A stretch of DNA of 60,646 nt from a virus, in IMG/VR virus record IMGVR_UViG_3300042563_003046, positions 1-60,646 of that record. One strand, given 5' to 3'. A program made the position numbers and the translations under genes. The notes beneath the pieces were generated by a model, which did not search any database, had not been told where the DNA came from, and saw nothing but the letters and a program-made list of their open reading frames with translations. Shown here piece by piece: positions 43,244-51,603 of this stretch. Every line of letters begins with the position of its first letter. Position 1 is the first letter of the stretch.

Positions 43244-44581
43244 TTATGCAGCAGGATCGGCATCGTCACGCTTGAACAAGACCACGTAACCGAATTCGGT
43301 TTTGATTGGCTTGGTAGCGCTTGCGAGAACACCACGGAAGAAACCAACAGTTCCATCTGGGTTGACGATCTCGTTGAGGATGTTCGTCCACTTGAATTGA
43401 CCACGATACTGAACAGGATTGAAGGTCAGACCATTCGAACCGCTCAGTGGGTTTGGAATCAAGGACTCGCAAACGTCTGGGTGCATCACGTAGAGTGCTT
43501 CATAAGAAGCGCTATCGTATGCAGGATTCGGGGTTGCAACACCAGAGGACACGGTCTCAGGATTCACTTTTACGAGGACACCAGCAGTAACCGTGAAACG
43601 GGGTGCGAGGTCATCGATCAAGTGATAGAAGCTGCGGAAGGACTTCTCAACTCCAAGAGGAGCAATCAGCTCGGATACACGTGCGTTGTTATAACGAACG
43701 TCATCGCGGAACTCAGCTTCAGTTTGGAGGCGATAAGATGCTTCCGAGGACATGACCACCGCAAATACTGGGCGGCCATTTTCGCGACCATAAGCGTTAG
43801 CCCCAGCACCTGCCCGAACCAAACGATAATAGATCTTATCCATGATCGCGTTGCTGATGTTAGCAGTAGGAGTAACGTCAGTTGCACCAGCACCAGAGGT
43901 AGTAACTTTCATACCAGCAAGGTCGTTGCCTTCGAACAAGTCATCAGCGGCGCCATCGGCATCTGCATCAACCGTAGTAAGGAACGGAGTAGAAGCGGAC
44001 AAGCAAGGAATAAAGTTAGCAGCAACCGTCTCATACTCATCACGATAACGATTTTCCCATGAACGACGAGTTACTTGGGTCATGATGTCCATGATAGCAC
44101 GAAGCTGATCTTGGCGATGAGCAGCGAAACGAAGGTCTTCCAAAGAGATACGTGGTGATTCGATCACAGCACGTTGCAAGGAATACTTTTTGAGCTGCTT
44201 ACCAAACTGAACGAATGAACGGTTATCAGTGCTGCCACCAGTTCCACGACTACCCTGAACATTGTCAGCAGCATCATCGAGGGCTTGACCACCAACAATC
44301 GAAGTGTTGAATTGGTTGCCACCAGTAGAGAGCGAAGCCAGCGAAGTCCAATTCACACCAGCGGTGTTACCGTTGGTAGCAGTCGTAGCAATAGCACGGT
44401 CATAAACCAGCGTTGAAAGTTGATAACCCATTCCATCAGGAAAGGCCGATTGCTTGGTCAGGTCGAGCCAAGGAGAAGTGTGGAGCGTGTGCTGATAGAT
44501 ATCAGAACCGATGCGATTGGCTTCTTCAGCCAAGATAGTATTGATGGCAGAAATGCCAGTGCCGAGATCGAAAGTAGACAT
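43244..44581 (-). CDS. Major capsid protein
   Basis: 445 residues beginning MSTFDLGTGISAINTILAEEANR, with a long helical N-arm followed by mixed alpha-beta sequence as in HK97-fold capsid proteins (ENRYRDEYETVAANFIPCLS; FAVVMSSEASYRLQTE). Follows a scaffold-like gene and is bounded by its own promoter and terminators, and codons are strongly C-ending, all fitting high expression. Its mRNA has an unusually long structured leader. Confidence 0.85.
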   Translation of the reverse strand: MSTFDLGTGISAINTILAEEANRIGSDIYQHTLHTSPWLDLTKQSAFPDGMGYQLSTLVYDRAIATTATNGNTAGVNWTSLASLSTGGNQFNTSIVGGQALDDAADNVQGSRGTGGSTDNRSFVQFGKQLKKYSLQRAVIESPRISLEDLRFAAHRQDQLRAIMDIMTQVTRRSWENRYRDEYETVAANFIPCLSASTPFLTTVDADADGAADDLFEGNDLAGMKVTTSGAGATDVTPTANISNAIMDKIYYRLVRAGAGANAYGRENGRPVFAVVMSSEASYRLQTEAEFRDDVRYNNARVSELIAPLGVEKSFRSFYHLIDDLAPRFTVTAGVLVKVNPETVSSGVATPNPAYDSASYEALYVMHPDVCESLIPNPLSGSNGLTFNPVQYRGQFKWTNILNEIVNPDGTVGFFRGVLASATKPIKTEFGYVVLFKRDDADPAA

Positions 44582-44817
44582 AGTAGTAAAAAGTTAAGGT
44601 TGTAAACTGGTGTTCCCGTTCAGGAACGAATGGTTAAAAATGATTGGTTATTGTTTCGAGGTTCCCGTTAGGGAATCTAACACAGATATTGCGAACATGT
44701 TGTAGAACTAATTAATGGCTAGAGCAACCGACAGGTTCAAGTGGGGCGAAGCCCAATAATTTTTTGTCACCAGTTTAGAACTACTTAATGGCTAGAGCAA
44801 CCACCGCTGACAGGAGA
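44582..44817 (-). promoter_or_regulatory. Structured 5' leader of the capsid gene
   Basis: About 237 nt between promoter and ATG. Contains two 27-bp direct repeats with one mismatch (44703-44729 and 44776-44802; core TTAATGGCTAGAGCAACC), hairpins GTTCC/GGAAC (44612-44627) and TTCCC/GGGAA (44662-44675), and a GGGC/GCCC hairpin (44743-44754). Only this gene in the window has such a leader; it may control capsid translation. Confidence 0.5.
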
Positions 44818-44845
44818 AAATTAACATAATTTGCAGAATTGTCAA
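44818..44845 (-). promoter_or_regulatory. Capsid gene promoter
   Basis: Minus strand TTGACA (44840-44845), 16-nt spacer, TAATTT (44818-44823). Placed immediately after the terminator of the scaffold gene. Confidence 0.65.
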
Positions 44846-44850
44846 TAGAC

Positions 44851-44884
44851 AAAAATAGGGCTGGTAGCGATCAACTACCAACCC
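44851..44884 (-). terminator. Terminator after the scaffold gene
   Basis: Minus strand GGGTTGGTAG and CTACCAGCCC pair (with one bulged T), then TATTTTTG. Confidence 0.75.
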
Positions 44885-44910
44885 CATATGAAATGTATTC
44901 TTAAGAAATG

Positions 44911-46050
44911 TTATACGTTCGCAAAAGCCGAATTGACTCGGTCGATAAATGATCCAGCAGCTTGTGCTCCCTTAGAATTATTCGAACTACCAGAGACCTT
45001 TGGCTCAGCCTGCTCGTAATCTGCCAATCGGTCAGTGATCAAGTCTAGCTCTTTTTTGAGCGAGACATATTCACGAACGATGCTAGGAAACAAGCGAGCT
45101 GAAACTGCATTGTAGACATGGTCAACTGCATGAAGTGTAGTTGGGTCTAGTGATGCCGAATCCTGCTCGATCTTATTCATATCAAGCCCTTCAATCTTTG
45201 CGAGGAAGGGTAGCTTCTGTTGGATGCGCTCGACAACATTATGAGTAACAGTAGAACGCATACGCGCCCGTTCTGCCATCTCAGCTCGGCCGTTTTGTTC
45301 CTCTACAAGTTTGGCCTCAGCAAGAGCTTGCTGCGTGTTCTGCATCATCTGCTCGCGGCGTTGAACCAATGGGTCAATCCGCTCTAAGATGCTGTAGATT
45401 TTTGCCTTATCACGATCACTTGCTCGTGGCATTAATTCAGCTAGGCGTTCCTCTTGGAGGTTGGGATCTGTCATGCTGAGCACATCGATGAGCGCCGAAG
45501 AGTCAACATCATACTTCTCAGCTACTTGTGCAGCCTGATTCAAGAGATCGCGAATTGGTTCGGCAACGGCTTTCTGATAGGCCATCGTTTGTTCAAGATC
45601 ACTGAACATTTGGCGCTTTTCGTATTCCTCAACTCTTTGTTGGAGTTGCTCGTAATCTTTATTCTCAGTGAGCCCCTTAAGTTCTTGTATCTGAGTTTCA
45701 TACTGGGTCTTTTCTTGTTGCAGTTCTTGCAGCTGGGACTTGTAATCTTTGAGCTCTTGTTTGAGATTCTTAAATCGTTTGGCCGCTTCAGGTGTCCAAT
45801 CGTTTCCAACATCATCATTCAGTTGTTCGATAGGGTCATCGGTCGTGGTTTCGTTCTCGATAGCCTCTGGTTTTGTAGGAGGTTGCTCCTTTGCAAGTGG
45901 CTGCTCAGACTCTTCTTCTGGCATATCGAGTTGTGCAAACGCCCTCTCCAAAGATGCTTCAAAAGAAAGCTCTTCAGGTTGGCTGTCTGGTAATGCGGCT
46001 ACTGGGTCTTGCGACTCAGCACTATCGTTTATTGATGAATATGCATCCAT
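44911..46050 (-). CDS. Scaffolding protein candidate, 379 aa
   Basis: Acidic N-terminal half (DMPEEESEQPLAKEQPP) followed by a long coiled coil (KRFKNLKQELKDYKSQLQEL...YEKRQMFSDLEQTM) and a C-terminal helical part, located between portal and capsid genes. This composition and gene order are typical of podovirus scaffolds that guide prohead assembly and then leave. Confidence 0.75.
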   Translation of the reverse strand: MDAYSSINDSAESQDPVAALPDSQPEELSFEASLERAFAQLDMPEEESEQPLAKEQPPTKPEAIENETTTDDPIEQLNDDVGNDWTPEAAKRFKNLKQELKDYKSQLQELQQEKTQYETQIQELKGLTENKDYEQLQQRVEEYEKRQMFSDLEQTMAYQKAVAEPIRDLLNQAAQVAEKYDVDSSALIDVLSMTDPNLQEERLAELMPRASDRDKAKIYSILERIDPLVQRREQMMQNTQQALAEAKLVEEQNGRAEMAERARMRSTVTHNVVERIQQKLPFLAKIEGLDMNKIEQDSASLDPTTLHAVDHVYNAVSARLFPSIVREYVSLKKELDLITDRLADYEQAEPKVSGSSNNSKGAQAAGSFIDRVNSAFANV

Positions 46051-46337
46051 TCCTGTGGTATTTGTGTTTGTTTAACGGGGATTTTCGTTAGTTTTTGTAA
46101 GTCCCTGAAAGCATCATGGTAACCTGCTAGCCAATGTAGGCGCATTGCAGTTTGCATTGGGTCAGTAAACACCCCACCGCTTGATGGAGATGCCGCTTCT
46201 TTAAGCGTAGCTACTGCAGTTTGGAATATTGGATCGTCCATTAGCGAACGATAATGATCAATAGTCGCAAGGTCGGAAAACCACTGTGTAAGTGATTTTG
46301 GTAGAGGGACTTTTGGTTGCATAAATGGTAATTTCAT
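46029..46337 (-). CDS. Hypothetical protein between portal and scaffold, 102 aa
   Basis: MKLPFMQPKVPLPKSL start; helical core with SSGGVFTDPMQTAMRLHWLAGYHDAFRDLQKLT. Overlaps the scaffold start by 22 nt. Small genes at this position are conserved in some podoviruses without assigned role. Confidence 0.6.
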   Translation of the reverse strand: MKLPFMQPKVPLPKSLTQWFSDLATIDHYRSLMDDPIFQTAVATLKEAASPSSGGVFTDPMQTAMRLHWLAGYHDAFRDLQKLTKIPVKQTQIPQEWMHIHQ

Positions 46338-46364
46338 GTGGACTTTGTTTTTAGTATTCTTAGA

Positions 46365-48647
46365 TTATACTTCGAAATCTCGAAAGCGCAATGCATTTTG
46401 TGCATCTTTCATCGCTTGTTCCTGATCAAACTTGCGTTGTCTAAGTGACATATCGAGATCGGCTTTCTGTTGCACAATTTGCATCTCAACCTGAGCCCGT
46501 TGCATCTTAAGATCAAGGTCAGTCATTGTAGGTTGTTGTGGCATCGGTTGTCCCGCTTGTGGATTCATTGGATCACCCTCGGGGGTCATTTGATCTTGCT
46601 GTGCTTGTGCCTGTTGTTGCTGGTCACGCTGAATCTTTTCAAGAGCTTTCATCGTGTTGTTAATAGCCTCTTCAAGGTATTGGAGAATCTGGTTAGCCGA
46701 GCTTACCATAGATCCTAATGCTGGGTCGCCACCTGCATATTGCACAGTCTCTGACGTATGTTGATAAACTGCTTGTAGAGCTGGGAGCGCTTGTTGCGGA
46801 TCAGACTGACCAGCGTTGATAGCTTCCAACAATTGTTGTGCAAGCTGCATGTGGACAGGTAAATGTTGACCATGAAGCTCGCTCGATATAACTGGAATAT
46901 TCTGTCCGACTTGCAGCTGGATATTCTCGAAGATTGCAATCTTCGTATCTGTTGCAGTGCGCTCGCCTTCCTGATTCGGAACATACCGATCAGCTAAATC
47001 GTAGCCCACCCTCGTGGATACTAGGTCGCGTGTAAGATTGCGGCGACCTATATCATCAAACTGTGAACTCATTGCTTGGAGCTCACGGAGGGCAACCAAT
47101 CGGTTGGCCATAGAGCCATTACCGATTGATTTGATGGCACGAGTGCGTGTGACATCCAAGCTCTTAATGAAGCTGGCATCAACATTCCTCTTGGCACAAC
47201 GGGCATAAAACTCCTTTACAAAGGAATCTTGCTTCTTGCTGGTGACTACTCGACGCACGATCTCGCGCATCAAGCGATTCCAGCTAGCATAGAACAGATT
47301 GATGGAAGCACCCGATAGACGTGTTGAAACATCCATATCGGATACTACCTGCATCTGATTACGGTAGGGGGAGGATTGCATCGCGCCATAAGGACTGACA
47401 GTGTCAGTATTTAATGCGAGCTGCTGAGACAAGTCTTGTAGTGCAGGCACTACTGAAGTTGAAAGATTGGGGATTGCCTTCTCGACAATCTTAACGTTAG
47501 GCGACATCACAGAGTAACCACCGTAGAAGGTGAACTGCAATTCGTCTAAGGCACGTTGGTTCTCGGGTTGTAACATCACCGAAGACGCGAGCATAGCACC
47601 ATCGATCTGCTGACAGCGAAGACGGTTGCTCGTCTGCACATGTGAGAAGATTCGCTGACCTAAGCCACGAACCGAGTGATACGTTCCGTTAGAACCAACA
47701 CCGTTAGTAAAGAAAATGAAAGCCTGTTCAGGAGTCTCGTAGCGCGAAACCTTTTGATACAAAAAGTCTGAGGCATCTTTTTCTGGGGCAATACAATGAG
47801 TAACTGTCCCATCGATTTCCTTTACCCAAAAATGGAGTAGGGAAACCTCTGGGTTTTGAATACCTACGTATAGGTCATTATTCTTAGCTTCCGCTTGCAG
47901 AGCCTCGTAGTCTGTCATGGTTGTGCCACTCATGTTATTGCGACCTTGAGTCGTAACATTTTTGAGCATAGCTTTTTTAACAGCAGGAACATTCCAGCCA
48001 ACAGTAGTAGCCGCTTTCTCATTTTGAATAAACTGAAATAGTTCATCAAGAGAATAATTGCGGCGGCCGATAGCAATGGTAATGGCCTGCTCAGTTGCTG
48101 GTGTTTGTCGCGGGATCAAGAAGTCACTGAAGCCGCCTACTTTGAAACGCCAGTCATCGGGTGAATCAAAATAAACAATACCTACCCCATGCTTGATGAA
48201 GGTAGTGCAAAGACGTAAATAGCTGCTGTGGTATTCAGGCCAGCTACGAATGAGATGCGTAAGTTCTTCTGCAACGATACCTTCCATTTCATCGGCTGCT
48301 CCTCGCTCACCTTCGGTGCTAAACACTTCGACAAGTTTCTCGAGCGAACTATCCAAGTCTACGTAAGCGGACAAAGCAACATCGAGAAGACGCTGGGCAT
48401 CATTAAAATTTAAGTTGGTCTTAAGACCTTGTCCCGAGGCTGTTAGCTCTGCCTGATTGTATGGAGCTGCACCATCGAACATTTGATCCACTCGCATACG
48501 CTGAATGGAGCTACCCTCATCAGCTCTTAACAAGGTTTGGAATATCGAGATAGCACTCTTGACATCACGAAGGCGAGATTCAACTCGCTTTCCTTTTTCA
48601 TCGAAGGGAGATAACTCTAGGCCATCTAGTTCATGGAGATTGGACAT
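46365..48647 (-). CDS. Portal (head-to-tail connector) protein
   Basis: 760 residues, close to the size of N4-like portals. The C-terminal third has long Gln-rich helices (EKIQRDQQQQAQAQQDQM; LKMQRAQVEMQIVQQKADLDMSLRQRKFDQEQAMKDAQ) typical of portal crown/barrel regions, and the N-terminal part has the mixed alpha-beta wing pattern. First of portal-scaffold-capsid. Has its own near-perfect promoter 8 nt before the ATG. Confidence 0.82.
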   Translation of the reverse strand: MSNLHELDGLELSPFDEKGKRVESRLRDVKSAISIFQTLLRADEGSSIQRMRVDQMFDGAAPYNQAELTASGQGLKTNLNFNDAQRLLDVALSAYVDLDSSLEKLVEVFSTEGERGAADEMEGIVAEELTHLIRSWPEYHSSYLRLCTTFIKHGVGIVYFDSPDDWRFKVGGFSDFLIPRQTPATEQAITIAIGRRNYSLDELFQFIQNEKAATTVGWNVPAVKKAMLKNVTTQGRNNMSGTTMTDYEALQAEAKNNDLYVGIQNPEVSLLHFWVKEIDGTVTHCIAPEKDASDFLYQKVSRYETPEQAFIFFTNGVGSNGTYHSVRGLGQRIFSHVQTSNRLRCQQIDGAMLASSVMLQPENQRALDELQFTFYGGYSVMSPNVKIVEKAIPNLSTSVVPALQDLSQQLALNTDTVSPYGAMQSSPYRNQMQVVSDMDVSTRLSGASINLFYASWNRLMREIVRRVVTSKKQDSFVKEFYARCAKRNVDASFIKSLDVTRTRAIKSIGNGSMANRLVALRELQAMSSQFDDIGRRNLTRDLVSTRVGYDLADRYVPNQEGERTATDTKIAIFENIQLQVGQNIPVISSELHGQHLPVHMQLAQQLLEAINAGQSDPQQALPALQAVYQHTSETVQYAGGDPALGSMVSSANQILQYLEEAINNTMKALEKIQRDQQQQAQAQQDQMTPEGDPMNPQAGQPMPQQPTMTDLDLKMQRAQVEMQIVQQKADLDMSLRQRKFDQEQAMKDAQNALRFRDFEV

Positions 48648-48655
48648 TTGTGCGG

Positions 48656-48683
48656 ATTATATCGATTATTATGTTGGTGTCAA
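48656..48683 (-). promoter_or_regulatory. Consensus promoter of the portal gene
   Basis: Minus strand TTGACA (48678-48683), 16-nt spacer, TATAAT (48656-48661), then 8 nt to ATG 48647. Likely leaderless or nearly so. Confidence 0.8.
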
Positions 48684-48706
48684 GTATTTACCTTGGAATT
48701 GTGAAA

Positions 48707-49159
48707 TCAATCGTCGTCGTCTTCTGCAAGTTCACCCCAGAGCTGCTTGAGTAATTTGGTCACTCCCTTATTGTGTCGCTTGCCAGAAGTATGAACTAGC
48801 TGAACGAAAGAAAGGTTACCTCGAGACTCTTCGCGAACCATATGTGGGGTCACGCTTCGTTTACCCTGTATCCTCCATACTGCACCATAAGGCGTGATTC
48901 CGTAGTTGGGATACTCGGGGATCATACGAAGATCGAGCGGCATCGAATTGTCCTCAGGCAACTTGAACTTAGGGTTCTTGTGAAAGAGCCTAAACAAGCG
49001 TCCGTGTCCTATCGGGATCAAAGAGAAGAAACCCTTAGAGCTCCAGTGTCTCTTCAATCGTCGGCCAGTCTTCCAGTTGTAGATAAAGCCAGATTCAGTT
49101 AGAACGTAGTTTGGCAGCCCGTCAATTTGGGTGCACGATGCGGTAGTATTATCATTCAT
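48707..49159 (-). CDS. NUMOD4-like protein without nuclease domain, 150 aa
   Basis: Two segments resemble the NUMOD4 motif that accompanies HNH homing nucleases: IDGLPNYVLTESGFIYNW (about residues 13-30) and IPEYPNYGITPYGAVWRI (about 79-96). Basic protein with an acidic DDDD end. No HNH or GIY-YIG motif is visible, so it may be a DNA-binding remnant of a homing nuclease or a repurposed regulator beside the portal gene. Confidence 0.55.
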   Translation of the reverse strand: MNDNTTASCTQIDGLPNYVLTESGFIYNWKTGRRLKRHWSSKGFFSLIPIGHGRLFRLFHKNPKFKLPEDNSMPLDLRMIPEYPNYGITPYGAVWRIQGKRSVTPHMVREESRGNLSFVQLVHTSGKRHNKGVTKLLKQLWGELAEDDDD

Positions 49160-49182
49160 TTTTGTTGGTGTGGTTGTGAATA

Positions 49183-49761
49183 TCAGGCGAGTTGCTCGCC
49201 AACGTAACGGAGGTCTTCCTCCTTGTTCGCGGGAACTTTATCAGTTCGTTTTAGAATTGGCAACTTTTTTCTTTCCTTAGCTTCCAAATATCTTCGCATA
49301 AGCTCATCATCAGAGGGGGCATTAAGGGCTGACTTTTTGGCAGCCGCTCTAGATTCTCCTAGGTCTGTTAACATAGCTCCGATCCCTACAACAGTTTCTG
49401 CGGGACTAAAAAAGCCTTTTGCAAACCGTTCGGGGGCTGAAGCAATTTCAGCATCCTTATACACCTGATCAATGGCCTCCTGTCTATTCTCGGGGTTAGT
49501 CATCTCCAAAGCTTCTATGGCGCTTGCAATAGTGCCTAACGCTGGGACTCCCTTAGCCACTGGAAGTCCCTTAAGCGCTTTTTTTAACAACGTAGAACTG
49601 TTCTTGCGTAAGGCTGTGCTAGCATCTGCATACCGTTTTGTATAATCTATGGAATTTGCGATGTCACTTTCATCTACGGTTTCGCCGCTGAGCTTTCGGG
49701 CAACTGCACGGTCTACTCTATTTGCAAAACTATTATCAGATTCTTTAGGTTTAGCGGCCAT
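49183..49761 (-). CDS. First late-operon protein, paralog of the gene at 42263, 192 aa
   Basis: Start 49761 (MAAKPKESDNS), 21 nt after a promoter. Ala/Lys-rich helices, shared domain with the gene at 42263-43117 (APSD(D/E)E(L/I)xxRY). Duplication of a probable virion component flanking the portal-scaffold-capsid block. Confidence 0.6.
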   Translation of the reverse strand: MAAKPKESDNSFANRVDRAVARKLSGETVDESDIANSIDYTKRYADASTALRKNSSTLLKKALKGLPVAKGVPALGTIASAIEALEMTNPENRQEAIDQVYKDAEIASAPERFAKGFFSPAETVVGIGAMLTDLGESRAAAKKSALNAPSDDELMRRYLEAKERKKLPILKRTDKVPANKEEDLRYVGEQLA

Positions 49762-49782
49762 AAATGTGTGGTGTGACAGAGC

Positions 49783-49809
49783 ACTATAGTTAGCCACGCG
49801 ATCTGTCAA
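49783..49809 (-). promoter_or_regulatory. Promoter at the head of the capsid-region late operon
   Basis: Minus strand TTGACA (49804-49809), 15-nt spacer, TATAGT (49783-49788). Upstream are two facing TTGTCACAA/TTGTGACAA sites (about 49825-49860) that could be operators, then the shared 106-bp element. Confidence 0.65.
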
Positions 49810-49868
49810 GCACTAAGAGCTATCTTTTGTCACAAATTTGGGGGTCGGCTTGTGACAAATAACGGAAT

Positions 49869-50038
49869 CGATGTATTTACATCTCGTTGGTGCTGTAATA
49901 AATATATATTGAGAAAAAAACTTTCTATATGATGTATTGGTGCTGTAATAATTTATTAGAGCACCAATAGAATTAAAAGAAAGTTTTTAATAGTGTATAG
50001 GAAATTTATTACAGCACCACTTAAATGTAAATACATCG
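49869..50038. repeat. Large palindromic late-control element (contains 49916-50021)
   Basis: Outer arms CGATGTATTTACAT (49869-49882) and ATGTAAATACATCG (50025-50038) are exact inverted repeats. Inside are GTTGGTGCTGTAATAAAT (49886) facing ATTTATTACAGCACCAC (50004), and a central 33-bp imperfect palindrome (49936-49968). Bases 49916-50021 match the inverted copy at 16197-16302. Four copies of the GGTGCT(G/C)TAATAA motif make this a good candidate for a protein-binding array or an origin. Confidence 0.7.
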
Positions 50039-50111
50039 GCTCAAAGGCTTGGTATTGCAGGATATTTGCTATAAATTAGCCCTATTTTTGCCAATCCCGT
50101 TAAGACATGTA

Positions 50112-50381
50112 TCATGAATCCTGTTTAGGATGGCTATAAATACGCTTAAGTGCGAGCGATTTCCGCTGTTTGCGTATCCGATCTCGGTTCACAGAGTAGT
50201 ATTTTTGGTTATATTCGCTACGAGCCCGTTTAAGGGCATCCACCTGCTCTGGCTCAAGTAGTTCCGCGAGCTCCTTAAGACGCGGTCTGCGTAGCTTGTA
50301 GCGCTCGTAGTAACCCTTCTGGTAGGCTAGACGAGTTTCACGATTGTCACGATAGTATTTTTGTTTATTTAGATTAGCCAT
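50112..50381 (-). CDS. Small basic protein, 89 aa
   Basis: Very rich in Tyr, Arg and Lys, with repeats of the type KYYRDNRETRLAYQKGYYERYK and KYYSVNRDRIRKQRK; likely nucleic-acid binding. Under a consensus promoter and transcribed toward the palindromic control element, so it may act as a regulator there; this is inference. Confidence 0.65.
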   Translation of the reverse strand: MANLNKQKYYRDNRETRLAYQKGYYERYKLRRPRLKELAELLEPEQVDALKRARSEYNQKYYSVNRDRIRKQRKSLALKRIYSHPKQDS

Positions 50382-50387
50382 ACGCCC

Positions 50388-50415
50388 ATCATACCCCGTC
50401 CGAGCACCCTGTCAA
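50388..50415 (-). promoter_or_regulatory. Consensus promoter 6 nt before the start codon
   Basis: Minus strand TTGACA (50410-50415), 16-nt spacer, TATGAT (50388-50393), 6 nt to ATG 50381. Confidence 0.8.
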
Positions 50416-50787
50416 ATTTTTTCTCATGGGGGTATATACATATGCACACCGCGCACACAAATGTGCACACCCACCCGTGGCGTATCCCCTCTTTCCCCTT
50501 ACTGATTCATGCACCATGAATCATGATTCATGCATCAGAAACAGGATTCGGGGTTCAGGGCGCGTGATGCGCACCGTTGTCTTCTTATGATACAACGGCG
50601 CTGTGCTCAAGTAACTGACAATGTATCATGTGACCTTTTTCCTGCTTCCTGATCCATGAATCCTTGATCTTAAGCCGATTTCTCACGTGACGCGTAGCAC
50701 GCAGGAACGTAGTGCTGATCGACGGTTTGCTCCTAGTTTATTGTCGGCGATGATGCCGCAATCAACAAACAAACAAACATACCTACC
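50416..50787. other. Intergenic control region with GANTC cluster
   Basis: 372 bp between divergent genes without an ORF. Holds four GANTC sites in 46 bp (50504-50549), including GAATCATGATTC shared with 16138-16149, several degenerate copies of ATGATTCATG-type sequence, and near 50735-50790 a CGGCGATGATGCCG hairpin and a G-free CAAACA leader before the gene at 50788. No clear promoter for that gene was found. A replication origin is possible. Confidence 0.45.
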
Positions 50788-51462
50788 ATGACAACTAACA
50801 CCGTAATAGCAGCCGTTTCCACAGTTTCATTGATCAACCTCTCTCTTGAGGAGTTGACCACACACACTGTGGAAGCCGCGAAAGAATACGCCTCATTCCA
50901 AGAAAAGGGCTGTAAATATCTCGGCCTCTTAAGAGGTCGTCTTCACCAATTGAATGTCAGCTCTGCTGATAGCTTCAACCTCATAACTGCCAGTCTTCAG
51001 ACTGGTGGAATGGATGAAGCCCGCTCAAAGTCTGCCGTTAATAACGGCAAAGGACATTCGGAGCTTGCCCTCTATCTTCTAAGAGAAGATGGCGGTGTGG
51101 CAATCGAAGCCTCCAGATTCTACGCCGTCTCTGTAAGAGACAGCAAGGCAGTCGCCGCCTTGCTAAAGCAAGGTGATGAATTTGTCAGACAGTTCAACCG
51201 TCTCCGTCTGAAAGACGGTAAGTTGAATCTCAAGTCGTTCCTTCCGAAGGAAGTTCCCACTACTTCCAAGGAAGTAGTTGCCCCGACTGAAGATGCTACC
51301 TCTAAAGAGGTAGTTGCCCCCGTCGAAATCCCTACCTCTAAAGAGGTAACACCAAGACAAGCGATTGCTAAAGCAATTGCTGACATCACCAAGCTACTTC
51401 CGCAGCTTTCAGCTGAAGACAGAGACGCTGCTGTGTCCGCTCTTGCCAAGCTGATCGGCTAA
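50788..51462 (+). CDS. Hypothetical protein encoded by a palindrome-saturated gene, 224 aa
   Basis: Helical protein with a middle repeat KEVPTTSKEVVAPTEDATSKEVVAPVEIPTSKEV and a C-terminal helix pair. At least 14 short perfect inverted repeats with 1-4 nt centres lie inside the gene, for example CTACTTCCAAGGAAGTAG (51260), CTACCTCTAAAGAGGTAG (51296), TGCCGTTAATAACGGCA (51033) and CCTTGCTAAAGCAAGG (51158), about one per 45 nt. Codon choice appears shaped to keep them. Function unknown; first gene of the accessory operon. Confidence 0.7.
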   Translation: MTTNTVIAAVSTVSLINLSLEELTTHTVEAAKEYASFQEKGCKYLGLLRGRLHQLNVSSADSFNLITASLQTGGMDEARSKSAVNNGKGHSELALYLLREDGGVAIEASRFYAVSVRDSKAVAALLKQGDEFVRQFNRLRLKDGKLNLKSFLPKEVPTTSKEVVAPTEDATSKEVVAPVEIPTSKEVTPRQAIAKAIADITKLLPQLSAEDRDAAVSALAKLIG

Positions 51463-51467
51463 GTCCC

Positions 51468-51524
51468 TTACCCTAAAGGGTAGTTTCATACTACGGTAGT
51501 ATGGAGCTACCCCTTAAGGGGTAA
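51468..51524 (+). repeat. Triple-hairpin module, copy 1
   Basis: Three inverted repeats in a row: ACCCTAAAGGGT, the 17-bp dyad CATACTACGGTAGTATG (51487-51503) and TACCCCTTAAGGGGTA. The arm AGGGTAG can pair with the preceding ACCCT or with the following CTACCC, giving mutually exclusive folds. Begins just after the stop of the 224-residue gene. No T-run follows. Confidence 0.75.
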
Positions 51525-51530
51525 ATCAAA

Positions 51531-51575
51531 CATCACATCACATCACATCACATCACATCACATCACATCACATCA
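51531..51575 (+). repeat. CATCA pentamer tandem repeat in a leader
   Basis: About nine copies of CATCA precede the gene at 51604, continuing into ACTC-rich sequence; no G for about 70 nt before the ATG. Acts presumably as an unstructured leader. Confidence 0.75.
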
Positions 51576-51603
51576 CACTCACACACTCAAACACTCAAAC
51601 ATC

